From NCBI RefSeq assembly GCF_001969365.1, contig NZ_CP019312.1, positions 62,001 through 126,000 of the forward strand: DNA of 64,000 nucleotides. The letters are read 5' to 3'. Every line of letters starts with the position of its first letter. Within the stretch, counting starts at the first letter, position 1. Source of the DNA: Tateyamaria omphalii (GTDB lineage Bacteria; Pseudomonadota; Alphaproteobacteria; Rhodobacterales; Rhodobacteraceae). The notes under the pieces were generated by a model that was given only the letters and a program-made list of their open reading frames with translations, was not told the origin of the DNA and searched no databases. This document shows, in pieces, positions 45,070 through 54,894 of the stretch. The translations under genes and the position numbers were made by a program.

Positions 45070-46599
45070 TTAACGGCGCAACGCGATGTCCCGGTTCACA
45101 GGCGTCTCGACCCACTCAGACCACCCACCATGGGGCCAGCGAATCCGCAAACGCACCGTCTCGACGGCGCCCACCCCGAAATGCTGCGGCCCCGCCACAC
45201 CTCCTGCGTGTCCGCCGCCGACTGTCACCTCACGGGCCTGAATGGCCGTCCCGTCATCGACCTCGATCCAGGCCCCAACCGCCTGCGTGTTGGTGCCTGC
45301 CTGGCTCACAGAAACGCTCAACCAGTTGCCAACATCAGCAGTTACGTTTTGCCATAGTTCCAGCGGCGCCCGCCGGTTGACGACCGCCAGATCAAGACGC
45401 CCGTCACCGTCGAAATCCACCAGCGCCGCCCCACGCCCCCGGTGCATGGAGGCAACGCCAGCCACATCTCCGGCCTCAGAGAAGGTGCCATTCTCCAGCG
45501 CAATCAACAGGTTATTGGGGTCTTCCATCGCCAGCCCCGGCATCTCCTGCACATTGCCCTTGGCGATGAACGCATCATCGCGCCCGTCATTGTTCACGTC
45601 GCCAAAGGCAATGTGCCACCCGGTCGAAGGGCGCCCATCGCCGCCCACATAGGGCCGGTGCGCCGCCGTTCCCGTCTCGAACGGCACGTCCTCGAACCCC
45701 GGCCCGTCACCGACCTGCCGCATCAGGCGCTGATCGCCCATCGACGACAAATACACTTCGTCCCGCCCATCGCGGTCGAGGTCACGGGCGGCAATGCCCA
45801 TCCCCCACAGCTTGTGCCGCGCCCAGCCGTCCGCCTCGGTGTAAAGGCGCGGTGAGGCGTCCATCGCCCACATCTGTTCCTCACCCTCGCGGACATAGTA
45901 ATGCCGGTCATTCGACACCCGCAGATCGGCCCGGCCCGTGCGGGCCCAATCGGTGAACAACATCGACAGCGCACAATAGCCCGGCGTCAGGTCCGTCACG
46001 GCATAAGTGTCCCCATCTGGACGCCATAAGTGATTGATATCACAGGCTTCAAACGGTCCATCGGGATCGCTGCGATCCACGTAATGGCCAAAGGCCAAGG
46101 TGGGGGCCGCCTGTCCTGCCTCCCACGTGGCAGAGAACGCCGTGCTCCAGCGATCCTCGAATTGAAAGGCCATCGGCGCGAATGTGCAGTCCCCACGCCC
46201 GCGCAGGATCACGTCCGGTCCAACGCGCAACACGACCAGATCAAGCCGCCCGTCATTGTCGATGTCCAAGGGGTAGGCGCCAGTGGTGCCAGTCATGTCC
46301 AGGCCGGATCCGATTACCGTCTGAAACGCGACAGCGCCGTCCGAAATATTGCGCAAAACCACTGGCTTGTTGTTGCCACCCGCCGCCACCAGATCAGGCC
46401 GCGCGTCGCCATCGCAATCAAAAACCGCCAAACCCCCACCGACGAAATGCTCCCACCCGCCGTCATAGACATGCGCGGGCACATCCACCGGAACAAACGC
46501 GGGCTCCCCTGCAAATGCCGGTTGCGTCACCCCGAGGAACACAGCGACGAGGCCACGAGCCACGTCGGATTTTTTCTGAAATCTGAACGGCTTACGCAT
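45070..46599 (-). CDS. CRTAC1-type FG-GAP/ASPIC repeat protein, exported
   Basis: A 509-residue protein with a basic N-terminus and a hydrophobic signal (RGLVAVFLGVTQPAFA). Repeated FG-GAP/VCBS calcium-loop motifs are present: FDCDGDARPDLV, LDIDNDGRLDLVV, LDRDGRDEVY, GDVNNDGRDDAF and VDFDGDGRLDLAV. A C-terminal ASPIC/UnbV-like part (VTVGGGHAGGVAGPQHFGVG) ends the protein. This predicts a periplasmic or surface beta-propeller. The start at 46599 overlaps the end of the upstream xylR gene by 8 bp, so they share a transcript. Similar propellers often accompany di-haem peroxidases; partnership with the convergent peroxidase is inferred. Confidence 0.88.
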   Translation of the reverse strand: MRKPFRFQKKSDVARGLVAVFLGVTQPAFAGEPAFVPVDVPAHVYDGGWEHFVGGGLAVFDCDGDARPDLVAAGGNNKPVVLRNISDGAVAFQTVIGSGLDMTGTTGAYPLDIDNDGRLDLVVLRVGPDVILRGRGDCTFAPMAFQFEDRWSTAFSATWEAGQAAPTLAFGHYVDRSDPDGPFEACDINHLWRPDGDTYAVTDLTPGYCALSMLFTDWARTGRADLRVSNDRHYYVREGEEQMWAMDASPRLYTEADGWARHKLWGMGIAARDLDRDGRDEVYLSSMGDQRLMRQVGDGPGFEDVPFETGTAAHRPYVGGDGRPSTGWHIAFGDVNNDGRDDAFIAKGNVQEMPGLAMEDPNNLLIALENGTFSEAGDVAGVASMHRGRGAALVDFDGDGRLDLAVVNRRAPLELWQNVTADVGNWLSVSVSQAGTNTQAVGAWIEVDDGTAIQAREVTVGGGHAGGVAGPQHFGVGAVETVRLRIRWPHGGWSEWVETPVNRDIALRR

Positions 46600-47794
46600 C
46601 TTCCAATGCCTCGACCGCGGTGTCCTGCACAAACTCCAGCGCATAGGCCGCTGCCCCGCGCGCCCACATCAGGTTGTCCCATTTGTGCACGACAACCTCG
46701 GGTGCGGGCTTGTCGATCTCCACGATGCTCTTGCGCATCTCCTCGATCACCGTGTCGGCGTAAAGATGGTCGAACTGCATCTGCTCGCCTGCCAGGATCA
46801 CCAGCTCCGGGTCAAAGATATTTACCAGGTTTGCCAAGCCCATAGCGAACATCTTGCTGGCCCGGTCCACGACGGTCCGGGCCGTCGGGTCGCCATTCTT
46901 GGCCGCCCTCAGAACGGTCGCAACGGCCTGGTTGGTCGGCGTCGTCAGGCTCATTCCGCCCACGCTGGACGCTTCCCGGACCAGCGCGTAATCCGCCACA
47001 TACGCCTCCAGACACCCGCGTTGCCCGCACCGGCACAGCGCGCCGTCCAGATGCACCTTGGTATGGCCAAACTCCGCGCCGCAGCCCCGCGTGCCGCGAT
47101 AAAGCTGCCCCCCCAGCACCATGCCCATGCCCACGCCGCTTTCGATGGTGATCACGATGAAATCGGAATGCGATTTGCCCAGGCCAAAGGTCAGTTCGGC
47201 CATGGCGACAAGGTTCGCGTCGTTGTCCACATAGACCGAAACGCCCAGGGCCTCCCGCAACACGTCGCCGAACGGCACGTTGCGCTGGTTGAGCGAGGGC
47301 GACCAATAGACCAACCCGTGCTCCGCATCGACAACACCGGCAAGGCCCACGCCCACTGCGGAGATGTCGGACAGCCTGCGCCCGGCCTTGTCGGCAAGGT
47401 CTGCCAGCCCTGACCTGATGTGCCCGGCAAGCGCGTCTGGCGCCAGTCGCCCCATCGGGATCACGCACTCATGGTCCATCACATCCACACCGTCGAAGTC
47501 CAGCAATACGAGCGAGATCGACGCGTTCGATACTTTCAGACCGGCGATCAGGTGGGCGCCGCCCGCGATCTTCAGATCGACCCGTGGCCGTCCGCGGGCC
47601 GATTCGTCGCTGCGTGATTCGCGGGGCACTTCCTCGATCAATCCGCCGCGCAAAAGGTCTGCCGTGACCGACGTCACGGTCGCCCGGCTGATCCCGGTAT
47701 GCTCTGCCAGATCAATGCGCGGCACCGGTCCGTGCTGCGAGATCTCGCGCAGCAGGAGCCGTCTGCTTTCGACCTTCTGGTGACCGAATGGCAT
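46592..47794 (-). CDS. xylR: ROK-family transcriptional regulator of xylose genes
   Basis: A 400-residue repressor. The N-terminal winged HTH is seen in LREISQHGPVPRIDLAEHTGISRATVTSVTADLL with the usual ROK link SARGRPRVDL. The ROK sugar-binding domain has VGVGLAGVVDAEHG and the zinc motif region GHTKVHLDGALCRCGQRGCLEAYV. It is divergent from xylF, with the operator-like palindrome at 47883-47904 between them. The start MPFGHQKVE at 47794 is chosen on family pattern; the longer frame enters the operator. Xylose is the probable inducer. Confidence 0.92.
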   Translation of the reverse strand: MPFGHQKVESRRLLLREISQHGPVPRIDLAEHTGISRATVTSVTADLLRGGLIEEVPRESRSDESARGRPRVDLKIAGGAHLIAGLKVSNASISLVLLDFDGVDVMDHECVIPMGRLAPDALAGHIRSGLADLADKAGRRLSDISAVGVGLAGVVDAEHGLVYWSPSLNQRNVPFGDVLREALGVSVYVDNDANLVAMAELTFGLGKSHSDFIVITIESGVGMGMVLGGQLYRGTRGCGAEFGHTKVHLDGALCRCGQRGCLEAYVADYALVREASSVGGMSLTTPTNQAVATVLRAAKNGDPTARTVVDRASKMFAMGLANLVNIFDPELVILAGEQMQFDHLYADTVIEEMRKSIVEIDKPAPEVVVHKWDNLMWARGAAAYALEFVQDTAVEALEDA

Positions 47795-47882
47795 GATTTT
47801 GTTCTCTTTTTTCCTCCCGCCGCGCGCCAAAGCCTGCGACCTCCAGTTAAGATGATGACGGTTTTTTCGGAAGCTGTCCAAT

Positions 47883-47904
47883 TTAATTTGCTTTTCGAAT
47901 TTAA
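47883..47904. promoter_or_regulatory. Candidate XylR operator between xylR and xylF
   Basis: The AT-rich palindrome ttaatttg-cttttc-gaatttaa is strikingly AT-only in a GC-rich gap and shares TTARTTTG-N6-GAATT(T)AA with 40726-40746 in front of xylB. It lies 89 bp from the xylR start and 67 bp from the xylF start, well placed to control both divergent promoters. Confidence 0.58.
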
Positions 47905-47970
47905 GTGTCTAACAATGGGACACCCGCTGCAAAAGGTACGATGGCGGGCATGTCTTTGGGAGGACACTTC

Positions 47971-48990
47971 ATGAAACGACGCACGCTTTTGGGCGCCCTT
48001 GCGGCTGCCACCATGCTTACTTCGCCGGTTCTGGCCGACGGTCACGCGGTGACCGTGGGTGTAAGCTGGTCGAACTTCCAGGAAGAGCGCTGGAAAACTG
48101 ACGAGGCCGCCATCAAGGCCGCACTGGACGCCGCCGGCGCCACCTATATTTCCGCCGACGCGCAGTCGTCCTCGGCCAAGCAACTCGCTGACATCGAAAG
48201 CCTGATCGCGCAGGGCGCCGACGCGCTGATCATTCTGGCGCAAGACGCGTCGTCGATCGGCCCGGCCGTGCAGGCCGCCGCCGATGAAGAGATTCCGGTC
48301 GTCGCCTATGACCGTCTGATCGAAGACAACCGCGCCTTCTACCTGACATTCGACAACGTCGAAGTGGGCCGTATGCAAGCCCGCGCGGTGCTCGAAGCGA
48401 TGCCCAAGGGCAACTACGTGATGATCAAGGGCTCGCCCACCGACCCCAACGCCGACTTCCTGCGTGGCGGTCAGCAAGAAGTGCTGCAAGCGGCCATCGA
48501 CGCCGGTGACATCACCATCGTTGGCGAAGCCTATACCGACGGCTGGGTGCCTGCGAACGCGCAGCGCAACATGGAGCAGATCCTGACCGCCGCCGACAAC
48601 AATGTTGACGCAGTTGTGGCCTCGAACGACGGCACAGCGGGTGGTGTTGTGGCCGCGCTGACAGCTCAGGGCATGGAAGGCATTCCGGTCTCGGGCCAGG
48701 ATGGTGACCACGCCGCTTTGAACCGCGTCGCCACTGGCACGCAAACCGTGTCTGTCTGGAAAGATGCGCGCGCACTGGGTGCAGCAGCGGGCGAGATCGC
48801 CGTGTCGCTGGCCAAGGGCGAAGACGTGGACGGCGCAGCCGACTGGACGTCGCCCGGCGGCACCACCATGACGTCGATCTTCTTGGAGCCGGTTCCGGTG
48901 ACAGCGGACAATCTGAACGTCGTGCTGGACGCAGGCTGGATCGAAAAAGACGCGCTGTGCGCAGGCTCGTCACTGGCGGTTTGCCAGTAA
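47971..48990 (+). CDS. xylF: D-xylose ABC transporter substrate-binding protein
   Basis: Periplasmic xylose-binding protein. 339 residues, with signal peptide [22 protein letters not shown]. The type I sugar-binding fold is recognised by [57 protein letters not shown] and [20 protein letters not shown] precedes the ATG at 47971. A strong hairpin right after the stop probably keeps its mRNA abundant relative to the membrane genes. Confidence 0.95.
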   Translation: MKRRTLLGALAAATMLTSPVLADGHAVTVGVSWSNFQEERWKTDEAAIKAALDAAGATYISADAQSSSAKQLADIESLIAQGADALIILAQDASSIGPAVQAAADEEIPVVAYDRLIEDNRAFYLTFDNVEVGRMQARAVLEAMPKGNYVMIKGSPTDPNADFLRGGQQEVLQAAIDAGDITIVGEAYTDGWVPANAQRNMEQILTAADNNVDAVVASNDGTAGGVVAALTAQGMEGIPVSGQDGDHAALNRVATGTQTVSVWKDARALGAAAGEIAVSLAKGEDVDGAADWTSPGGTTMTSIFLEPVPVTADNLNVVLDAGWIEKDALCAGSSLAVCQ

Positions 48991-49004
48991 GGCCGCATAA
49001 TTTC

Positions 49005-49034
49005 CCGCCCCGGCGCATCCGTATGCCGGGGCGG
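49005..49034 (+). terminator. Intercistronic hairpin after xylF
   Basis: ccgccccggc-gcatccgtat-gccggggcgg: a perfect 10 bp GC stem 14 bp after the xylF stop, without a T-run. Such hairpins after binding-protein genes partly end or stabilise transcription, so the binding protein is made in excess over the permease and ATPase. Confidence 0.6.
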
Positions 49035-49135
49035 ACCATACCAAAACTCACCAGACATGCAGGCACATCTGACGGCGGCACGTGCCAGCCGACAGGCGAG
49101 GTGTGCCACCGCAACAGGATAAAAGGGCAGGGGAC

Positions 49136-50401
49136 ATGGACGACCAGGCCAAATCAATGATGGACAAGCTGGGCCTTGACGCTCGGCTTTTGGGGATGAT
49201 CGGGGCGCTTGTGGTCATCTGGCTCGTGTTCGGTTTCTTTACCGACTGGCGCTTTCTGTCCCCGCGCAATTTTTTCAACGTGAGCGTTCAGACAGCATCC
49301 GTTGCCGTGATGGCAACGGGCATGGTGTTCGTGATCGTCACACGCAATATCGACCTGTCCGTTGGCTCGCTCTTGGGCTTCATCGGCATGACGGTCGCTG
49401 CCTTGCAAGTGCAATGGCTGCCATCCATGCTGGGTCTCGGTCACCCGATGATCTGGGTCATCGCCGTGATCGCTGCAGTCTTGATGGGCGCCGTCTTGGG
49501 CGCGATGCAGGGGTGGGTCATCGGCTATTTGACCGTGCCTGCCTTTATCGTGACGCTGGGCGGCTTCCTCGTCTATCGTGGTGCGATGTGGTGGGTCACC
49601 AAGGGCCAGACTCAAGCGCCACTGGACCCGGTCTTCCGCCTACTCGGTGGCGGGGCCGAGGGCACGCTGGGTGAAACGCTGAGCTGGGTGTTCGGCACCA
49701 TCGCCGCGCTAGTTGCCGTTGGCATCATGCTGCTGAGCCGCCGCCGCAAGTCGACACACGGCTTCACCGTCAAGCCAATGTGGGCCGAGGGCATCCTGAT
49801 GGCCATGGCGGCCGGTCTGATTATTGCCTTTGTCTGGATCATGAACAGCTATCCGATCCCGAGGGGCGCCATGCGCCGCATGACTGAAGCGCGTGGTATC
49901 GAGTATAATGACGGTATGGTCTGGAACCACGGCGTCGCCATTCCGGTCGTGATCCTGCTGGCCGTCACCATCGTGATGACCATCATCGCCACCCGCACCC
50001 GCTTTGGCCGCTACGTCTATGCCACCGGCGGCAATCCGGAAGCGGCATCGCTGTCGGGCATCGACACGCGCCTGCTGACGGTCAAGGTCTTTGCCCTGAT
50101 GGGTGCCCTGACCGGCATCGCGTCGATTATCGCATCGGCCCGTCTGAACGCCGTAGACGTAGGGCTGGGCACGCTGGACGAGTTGCGCGTGATTGCTGCC
50201 GCCGTCATCGGGGGCACGGCTCTGTCCGGTGGCGCGGGTACGATCTATGGCGCCGTGATCGGTGCGTTGATCATGCAATCGCTGCAATCTGGCATGGCCT
50301 CGGTCGGGGTCGATGCGCCTTTGCAGAACATCGTCGTGGGCTTTGTGCTCGTCCTCGCCGTGTGGATCGACATCGTTTACCGCCGCCGCGCCGGCGTCTG
50401 A
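49136..50401 (+). CDS. xylH: Xylose ABC transporter permease
   Basis: A 421-residue inner-membrane permease of the BPD_transp_2 type, about ten helices, e.g. [43 protein letters not shown] and [19 protein letters not shown]. The segment NIDLSVGS is the family signature. The length above 400, with an extra hydrophilic part ([14 protein letters not shown]), agrees with XylH rather than RbsC. The start at 49136 has AGGGG before it. Confidence 0.94.
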   Translation: MDDQAKSMMDKLGLDARLLGMIGALVVIWLVFGFFTDWRFLSPRNFFNVSVQTASVAVMATGMVFVIVTRNIDLSVGSLLGFIGMTVAALQVQWLPSMLGLGHPMIWVIAVIAAVLMGAVLGAMQGWVIGYLTVPAFIVTLGGFLVYRGAMWWVTKGQTQAPLDPVFRLLGGGAEGTLGETLSWVFGTIAALVAVGIMLLSRRRKSTHGFTVKPMWAEGILMAMAAGLIIAFVWIMNSYPIPRGAMRRMTEARGIEYNDGMVWNHGVAIPVVILLAVTIVMTIIATRTRFGRYVYATGGNPEAASLSGIDTRLLTVKVFALMGALTGIASIIASARLNAVDVGLGTLDELRVIAAAVIGGTALSGGAGTIYGAVIGALIMQSLQSGMASVGVDAPLQNIVVGFVLVLAVWIDIVYRRRAGV

Positions 50402-50415
50402 GGGAGGACTTTGAT

Positions 50416-51162
50416 ATGACGACACCTCTTGTCGAAATGAAGGACATCTCGATCAGCTTTGGCGGGATCAAGGCGGTGGACCACGTGTCGGTCGACCTGA
50501 AACCCGGTGAAGTCGTGGGCCTCTTGGGCCACAACGGCGCGGGCAAGTCCACGCTGATCAAGATCCTGTCGGGCGCCTATGCCATGGACACGGGCGAGAT
50601 CCGGATCAATGGCGAAAAGGCGACCATCAACAACCCCCGCGATGCGCGCTCCTACAACATCGAGACAATCTACCAGACGCTGGCACTGGCCGATAACCTT
50701 GATGCCGCGTCGAACCTGTTTCTGGGGCGCGAGCTGGTCAGCGGCATGGGCTTTGTCGATGATGACGCGATGGAGGCCGAAACGCGCAAGATCATGGCGC
50801 GCCTGAACCCGAATTTCAAAAAGTTCAAGGATCCGGTCAGTGCCCTGTCGGGCGGTCAGCGTCAGTCAGTGGCCATTGCGCGTGCGGTGTATTTCAACGC
50901 GCGTATCCTGATCATGGACGAACCCACCGCCGCCCTTGGCCCGCATGAGACACAGATGGTGTCGGAACTGATCCAGCAGTTGAAGGCCGAAGGCATCGGT
51001 ATCTTCCTGATCAGCCACGATATCCATGATGTGATGCAGTTGTGTGACCGCGCCTCCGTGATGAAGAACGGAAAGCTGGTGGGGACGGTTGACGTTGCCG
51101 ACGTGACGGACGATGACCTGCTCGGAATGATCATCTTGGGCAAGCAGCCGGGCGAGGCGTAA
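50416..51162 (+). CDS. xylG: Xylose ABC transporter ATP-binding protein (single-domain)
   Basis: A 248-residue ATPase with Walker [10 protein letters not shown], signature [12 protein letters not shown] and Walker [13 protein letters not shown], followed by the [10 protein letters not shown] switch. E. coli XylG is a double-domain protein of about 510 residues; this one has a single domain, the usual alphaproteobacterial arrangement, and so should act as a dimer. GGGAGGA stands before the ATG. The stop overlaps the start of the kinase gene by one base. Confidence 0.92.
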   Translation: MTTPLVEMKDISISFGGIKAVDHVSVDLKPGEVVGLLGHNGAGKSTLIKILSGAYAMDTGEIRINGEKATINNPRDARSYNIETIYQTLALADNLDAASNLFLGRELVSGMGFVDDDAMEAETRKIMARLNPNFKKFKDPVSALSGGQRQSVAIARAVYFNARILIMDEPTAALGPHETQMVSELIQQLKAEGIGIFLISHDIHDVMQLCDRASVMKNGKLVGTVDVADVTDDDLLGMIILGKQPGEA

Positions 51163-52097
51163 TGCAAGACAGTGGGAAGCTGGATCAGGCCATTGGCCTG
51201 GTCGCGGATGTGGGCGGAACAAACACGCGCATGGCGTTTGTGGGCCGCGATGGCGTCATCGCGGACACCGTGGTGAAATGTCCGAACGCCGACTTTGGCA
51301 GCTTTCTTGATCTTGCGACAAACTACCTGGACGAGCGGCCCGTGCCCGCGCATGTGGTGATTGCCGTGGCCGGGCCCGTCGCTGGCGACCGCGCCAAGCT
51401 GACCAACCGGAACTGGGATTTCGATGCCGGTGCTTTGGCAGCTGCCTTCGGGGCGGAGGAGGTCGTTCTGATGAACGACCTTGAGGCGTTGGGGCAGGCG
51501 GTGCCGACCGTGCCGCTGGATGCGGTTGAGCCATTGCACAACGGTGCGGAACTGGGCGGCAGTGGTCAGGCGCTGGTTGTTGGGCTTGGTACTGGGTTCA
51601 ACGTGTCCGCCGTGAATATGGAAAGCGGGACGGTATTTACGTCCGAGCAAGGCCACGCGAGCCTGCCATCGAGCGTGATGTCGATCCTGCAGGCGCGTAT
51701 TCCGGACACGTCCCGATTTGACTCAGTTGAGAACCTGTTTTCCGGTGTGGGTCTGTTGCGGCTGGCTCATGTGATCGGTGTGGATGTGGACAGTGCCGAG
51801 GAGTTGGCCAAGTCCGATGATCCTCGCGCGTTGGAGGCGCTGGATGCCTGCACCGAGGCCTTTGCCCTGATGGTGCGTGAGTTGGCGTATTCCTATTTCC
51901 CGCGTGCCGGTTTCTATTTCAACGGCTCGCTTGCCAAGTTCCTGATGGCGCCCGAGCGCCGCGCACGGGTGCTGGCGCCGTTGCGTGCGGACGACAGCTT
52001 TGACGGGCAGTTCGCTCGTATTCCGGCGTTTCTGTTCGTGTCGGACACCGTGGCCTTGGGCGGGTGTGCGGCGCGGCTGTTGGCGCGCGTCAGTTAA
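51162..52097 (+). CDS. glk: Glucokinase
   Basis: A 311-residue hexokinase-fold enzyme (bacterial Glk family rather than ROK): [14 protein letters not shown] at the N-terminus, [36 protein letters not shown] and [14 protein letters not shown]. It phosphorylates glucose with ATP. It is last in xylFHG-glk, which suggests that the importer also brings in glucose. Its 3' end overlaps the convergent hydratase remnant by 8 bp. Confidence 0.9.
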   Translation: MQDSGKLDQAIGLVADVGGTNTRMAFVGRDGVIADTVVKCPNADFGSFLDLATNYLDERPVPAHVVIAVAGPVAGDRAKLTNRNWDFDAGALAAAFGAEEVVLMNDLEALGQAVPTVPLDAVEPLHNGAELGGSGQALVVGLGTGFNVSAVNMESGTVFTSEQGHASLPSSVMSILQARIPDTSRFDSVENLFSGVGLLRLAHVIGVDVDSAEELAKSDDPRALEALDACTEAFALMVRELAYSYFPRAGFYFNGSLAKFLMAPERRARVLAPLRADDSFDGQFARIPAFLFVSDTVALGGCAARLLARVS

Positions 52098-52575
52098 AAC
52101 GCAGACCGACCTGTCCGAACGGGCCGCAGTCGGCGTGGATGTCTGTGCCGGGCGGGCATTCGATGGGCCGGATGAAGCTGCCCGATAGGAGCACCTGACC
52201 TGCCTTGATGGTGTTGCCGTAAATGGCTATGCGCCGCGCGAGCCAGATGACGCTTTCTACCGGATCGTTCAGGACGCCTGCGCCCAGCCGCGTTTCCTCG
52301 ACCGTGCCGTTGCGGCTGACGATGGCGCCGACCCAGCGCGGGTCGTCGGGCGGGTGCCGTTCGATGCCCATGACAATGCCCGCATTTGCGGCGTTGTCGG
52401 CGATTGTGTCGAAGACCTTACGTGGCTGGCCTGAGGCGACCTTGGTTGCGACGAACTGGTCCTGGATGGCGTCGGCGTCGTCCATGGTGATGCGGGGGTA
52501 TGCAACGGAGAGGAGGTCAACTCGCTCACCGGTTTCTCGGCGGCAACAAGCGGCTGCGCGGCTATCTAATGCTGT
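52090..52575 (-). pseudogene. 2-oxo-hept-4-ene-1,7-dioate hydratase (HpaH-like), start lost and middle deleted
   Basis: The reading frame begins directly after the stop of the upstream hydrolase gene with no start codon (ALDSRAAACCRRETGERVDLL), runs through AYPRITMDDADAIQDQFVATK to VASGQPRK, then jumps to VFDTIADNAANAGIVMG and on to a normal C-terminus (AGQVLLSGSFIRPIE...ADCGPFGQVGL). About 160 codons remain where intact family members have around 265, so roughly 100 codons including metal-site residues are missing. The ATG at 52485 is internal and would give a non-functional fragment. In its intact form it hydrates a ring-cleavage product of homoprotocatechuate. Confidence 0.8.
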
Positions 52576-53426
52576 TCAGGTTTCATCCGCGACTTCGCTG
52601 CGAAGGGTGCCGATGCCTTCGGCGGTGACGTCCACAACGTCGCCGGGTTTCAGGAATTTCGGTGGGTCAAACCGCGCGCCTGCGCCGGCGGGCGTGCCGG
52701 TGACGATAATGTCGCCGGGCACGAGCGTGGTGAAGGTCGAGACATAGGCGATCTGGCGACGGATCGGCAACAGCATCCGGGATGTCCGGTCGTCCTGGCG
52801 TAACGCGCCGTTCACATGGGTCGTCAGGCGGATATCGTCGAGTTGGGCGGCATGGGTGAAGGGCACCAGCCAGGGGCCTATTGCGCCGGATGCGTCCCAG
52901 TTCTTGCCTCGGGTCACGTTGAATTTGGCGTGGCGGACCCAATCGCAGCTTGTGCCTTCGTTGCAGAGGGTGAGGGCGGCGATGTGGTCGTAGGCGTCTT
53001 CCTCGGCGATGCGGCGACCGCCCTTGCCGATGACAATGGCGATCTCGCCGTCGTAGTCCAGTTTTTCGCGTTCTGGCGGGCGGATGACGGGTTGGTCATG
53101 CCCGGTGAAACTGCGCGGGAAGCGGGGGAAGAGGGACATATTGGGCGGTGCGTCTTGCCCGTCTTTGTATTCCGCGTTGCGGTCTGGGAAGTTGACGCCG
53201 ACGCAGATGTTCTTTTCCGGGTTGGGACGGGAATCTCATAGGTCACGTCGGTATGGGTCGCGATACGCCCCTGGGCAGCCTTGGCGAGATCATGCATCCC
53301 ATCCGCAGCAATCACGTCGCGCAGGGTCGGCCAGTTTTGGAAATTGGGCGAGAGGGTGATCATCCCGCCCTCCGTCACGGCTCCATAGTAAGTGGCGCCA
53401 TCCGTGGTGTAGGTCGCAAATTTCAC
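52576..53426 (-). pseudogene. Fumarylacetoacetate hydrolase family protein (HpaG-like), frameshifted
   Basis: The N-terminal part MKFATYTTDGATYYGAVTEG...TYEIPVP reads in one frame, and NPEKNICVGVNFPDRNAEYKDG... to the end DVTAEGIGTLRSEVADET in another. The shift lies at about 53222-53228, where one base appears to be missing (VP then NPEKN). Restored, it would be about 283 residues with the FAH signature KLDYDGEIAIVIGKGGRRI and VTGTPAGAG. The start overlaps the decarboxylase stop by 4 bp. A sequencing error would also explain it, but both neighbours in the pathway are damaged too. Confidence 0.82.
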
Positions 53427-54820
53427 GGGCGTCTCGCAATCTCGGTGATCGTTTCAAAGGCGGTGTCGAAGTCGCGTTCTTCGCAGTCGAACTGCCCGGC
53501 TTGAAAGCGAATGACCTTTCGCCCGTCGACGATGGTTTGGGTCAGGTAAATCCGACCGTCATCGTTGATCTTGTCGACCAAGGCTTGCGTCTGCTCATCG
53601 CTGGCGTTCTTCGCTTTGAAGGTCCAAAGCGACAGGATGGGTTCGGTGACGATCTCGAAGTCATCTTCGGCACGCAAGCGGTCACAGAGGGCTTGGGACC
53701 ATGTCACATGGTTTCGGATGCGGGTGCGCAAACCCTCCATCCCGTAGTGGCGCATCAGGAACCACAGTTTGAGTGCGCGGAAGCGGCGGCCGAGCGGGAT
53801 CGACCATTCGGAATAGTCGATGACGTCCTCGGCCCCGTGGGTTTTCAGATATTCGGGTCGGATCGCGAGGGTTTGGCGCAGCTGGTCGGGGTCGCGCAGG
53901 AAGTGAGCGGCGCAGTCGAATTGCGCGCCCAGCCATTTGTGCGGATTGAAGACGATGCTGTCGAAACGGTCGGCCCCGGTCCAGAGCGCGCGGAACTCGG
54001 GGCAGATCATAGCAGTGCCTGCCCAGGCGGCGTCAAGATGGGAATAAAGCCCATGTTCTTCGGCCACGGCGGCGACAGATTCCAGATCGTCGCATGCGCC
54101 CATACCGGTGGCGCCTGTCGCCGCGATGACGCCTGCGGGGATGCGGCCCGCCTGTCGGTCCTCGGCAATGGCGGCTTCCAGATCGATGGGGTCCATGTGG
54201 CGCAGATCGCCGGTGGTACGGACCTTGACCAGGTTGTCCTGTCCGATGCCGGCGACCCAGATGGCGCGGTCGATGGAGCTATGGACCTGGTCCGAGCAAT
54301 AGATGCGCAGTTGCGGCTGGCCGTGCAGCCCTTCGATATTGCCACGAAATTCGAGCACGCGTTCGCGCATGGTCAGCACTGCGGCAAGCGTGGCTGACGA
54401 GGCGCTGTCCTGGATGACACCCTGATACGTGCCCGGCAGGCCGAGGCCCTGCCGCAGCCAATCCATCATCCGTGTTTCCATCTCTGTCGCGGCCGGAGAG
54501 GTCTGCCAGAGCATGCATTGTGGGGCGATGATCGAGACGAGGAATTCGGCCAGCACCGAGGCGGGGGCGGCGTTGGAATTGAAATAGGCGAAGAAGCGGG
54601 GATGCTGCCAGTGGGTGATGCCGGGCATCACGATACGTTCGAAATCGGCCATGATGGCGGTAAGGTTCGTGCCATCTTCGGGGGGGCTGTCCGCCAATTG
54701 CTTTGCGATGTCCCCCTGCGCGGTTTGAGCCCGCACCGGACGGTCTCGGATGGTCTTGTGATAGTCCGCACCCCAGTTCGCGGCTTCCTTGGCGTGTTTG
54801 GCAAAGTCGTCCCAGCTCAT
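53423..54820 (-). CDS. Group II PLP-dependent aromatic amino-acid decarboxylase
   Basis: A 465-residue enzyme of the DOPA/tyrosine/tryptophan decarboxylase type. Features: ITHWQHPRFFAYFNSNAAPAS, VIQDSASSATLAAVL, HLDAAWAG with the PLP-binding Asp, and the Schiff-base Lys in FNPHKWLGAQFDC near residue 300. It converts an aromatic amino acid to the amine, or in some homologues to the aldehyde. It is intact in the middle of a decaying homoprotocatechuate cluster, which suggests it keeps a use of its own. AAAGGA precedes the ATG. Confidence 0.9.
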   Translation of the reverse strand: MSWDDFAKHAKEAANWGADYHKTIRDRPVRAQTAQGDIAKQLADSPPEDGTNLTAIMADFERIVMPGITHWQHPRFFAYFNSNAAPASVLAEFLVSIIAPQCMLWQTSPAATEMETRMMDWLRQGLGLPGTYQGVIQDSASSATLAAVLTMRERVLEFRGNIEGLHGQPQLRIYCSDQVHSSIDRAIWVAGIGQDNLVKVRTTGDLRHMDPIDLEAAIAEDRQAGRIPAGVIAATGATGMGACDDLESVAAVAEEHGLYSHLDAAWAGTAMICPEFRALWTGADRFDSIVFNPHKWLGAQFDCAAHFLRDPDQLRQTLAIRPEYLKTHGAEDVIDYSEWSIPLGRRFRALKLWFLMRHYGMEGLRTRIRNHVTWSQALCDRLRAEDDFEIVTEPILSLWTFKAKNASDEQTQALVDKINDDGRIYLTQTIVDGRKVIRFQAGQFDCEERDFDTAFETITEIARRP

Positions 54821-54838
54821 GGCGTGTCCTTTGGATCG

Positions 54839-54890
54839 GGCGCATCAAGATGCGCCTTACGGGTGTTGTAAGGCGGAGGTGTCCTCCGCC
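54839..54890. repeat. GTAAGGCG-family palindromes, tail-to-tail order
   Basis: Two modules: ggcgcatcaagatgcgcc followed by ttac (54839-54860), and gtaaggcggaggtgtcctcc followed by gcc (54868-54890). Heads and tails match those at 4654-4700 but with the module order swapped. The element separates the broken dioxygenase from the decarboxylase gene and may have come in with, or after, the deletion. Confidence 0.7.
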
Positions 54891-54894
54891 ATGC

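Noticed and set aside
44971..45357. 128-codon plus-strand ORF starting in the second iteron array
   Set aside because: It lies antisense to the end of the CRTAC1 gene for most of its length and its Cys/His-rich start is simply the translated GTGCAC repeats.
50416..51162. XylG as a truncated gene (half the length of E. coli XylG)
   Set aside because: It has all motifs of one complete ATPase domain and tidy overlaps; single-domain ATPases are usual in alphaproteobacterial sugar importers.
52090..52485. Intact short hydratase starting at the ATG of 52485
   Set aside because: Homology continues upstream of this ATG (ETGERVDLLSVAYPRIT) and about 100 internal residues are missing, so it is a remnant, not a short gene.
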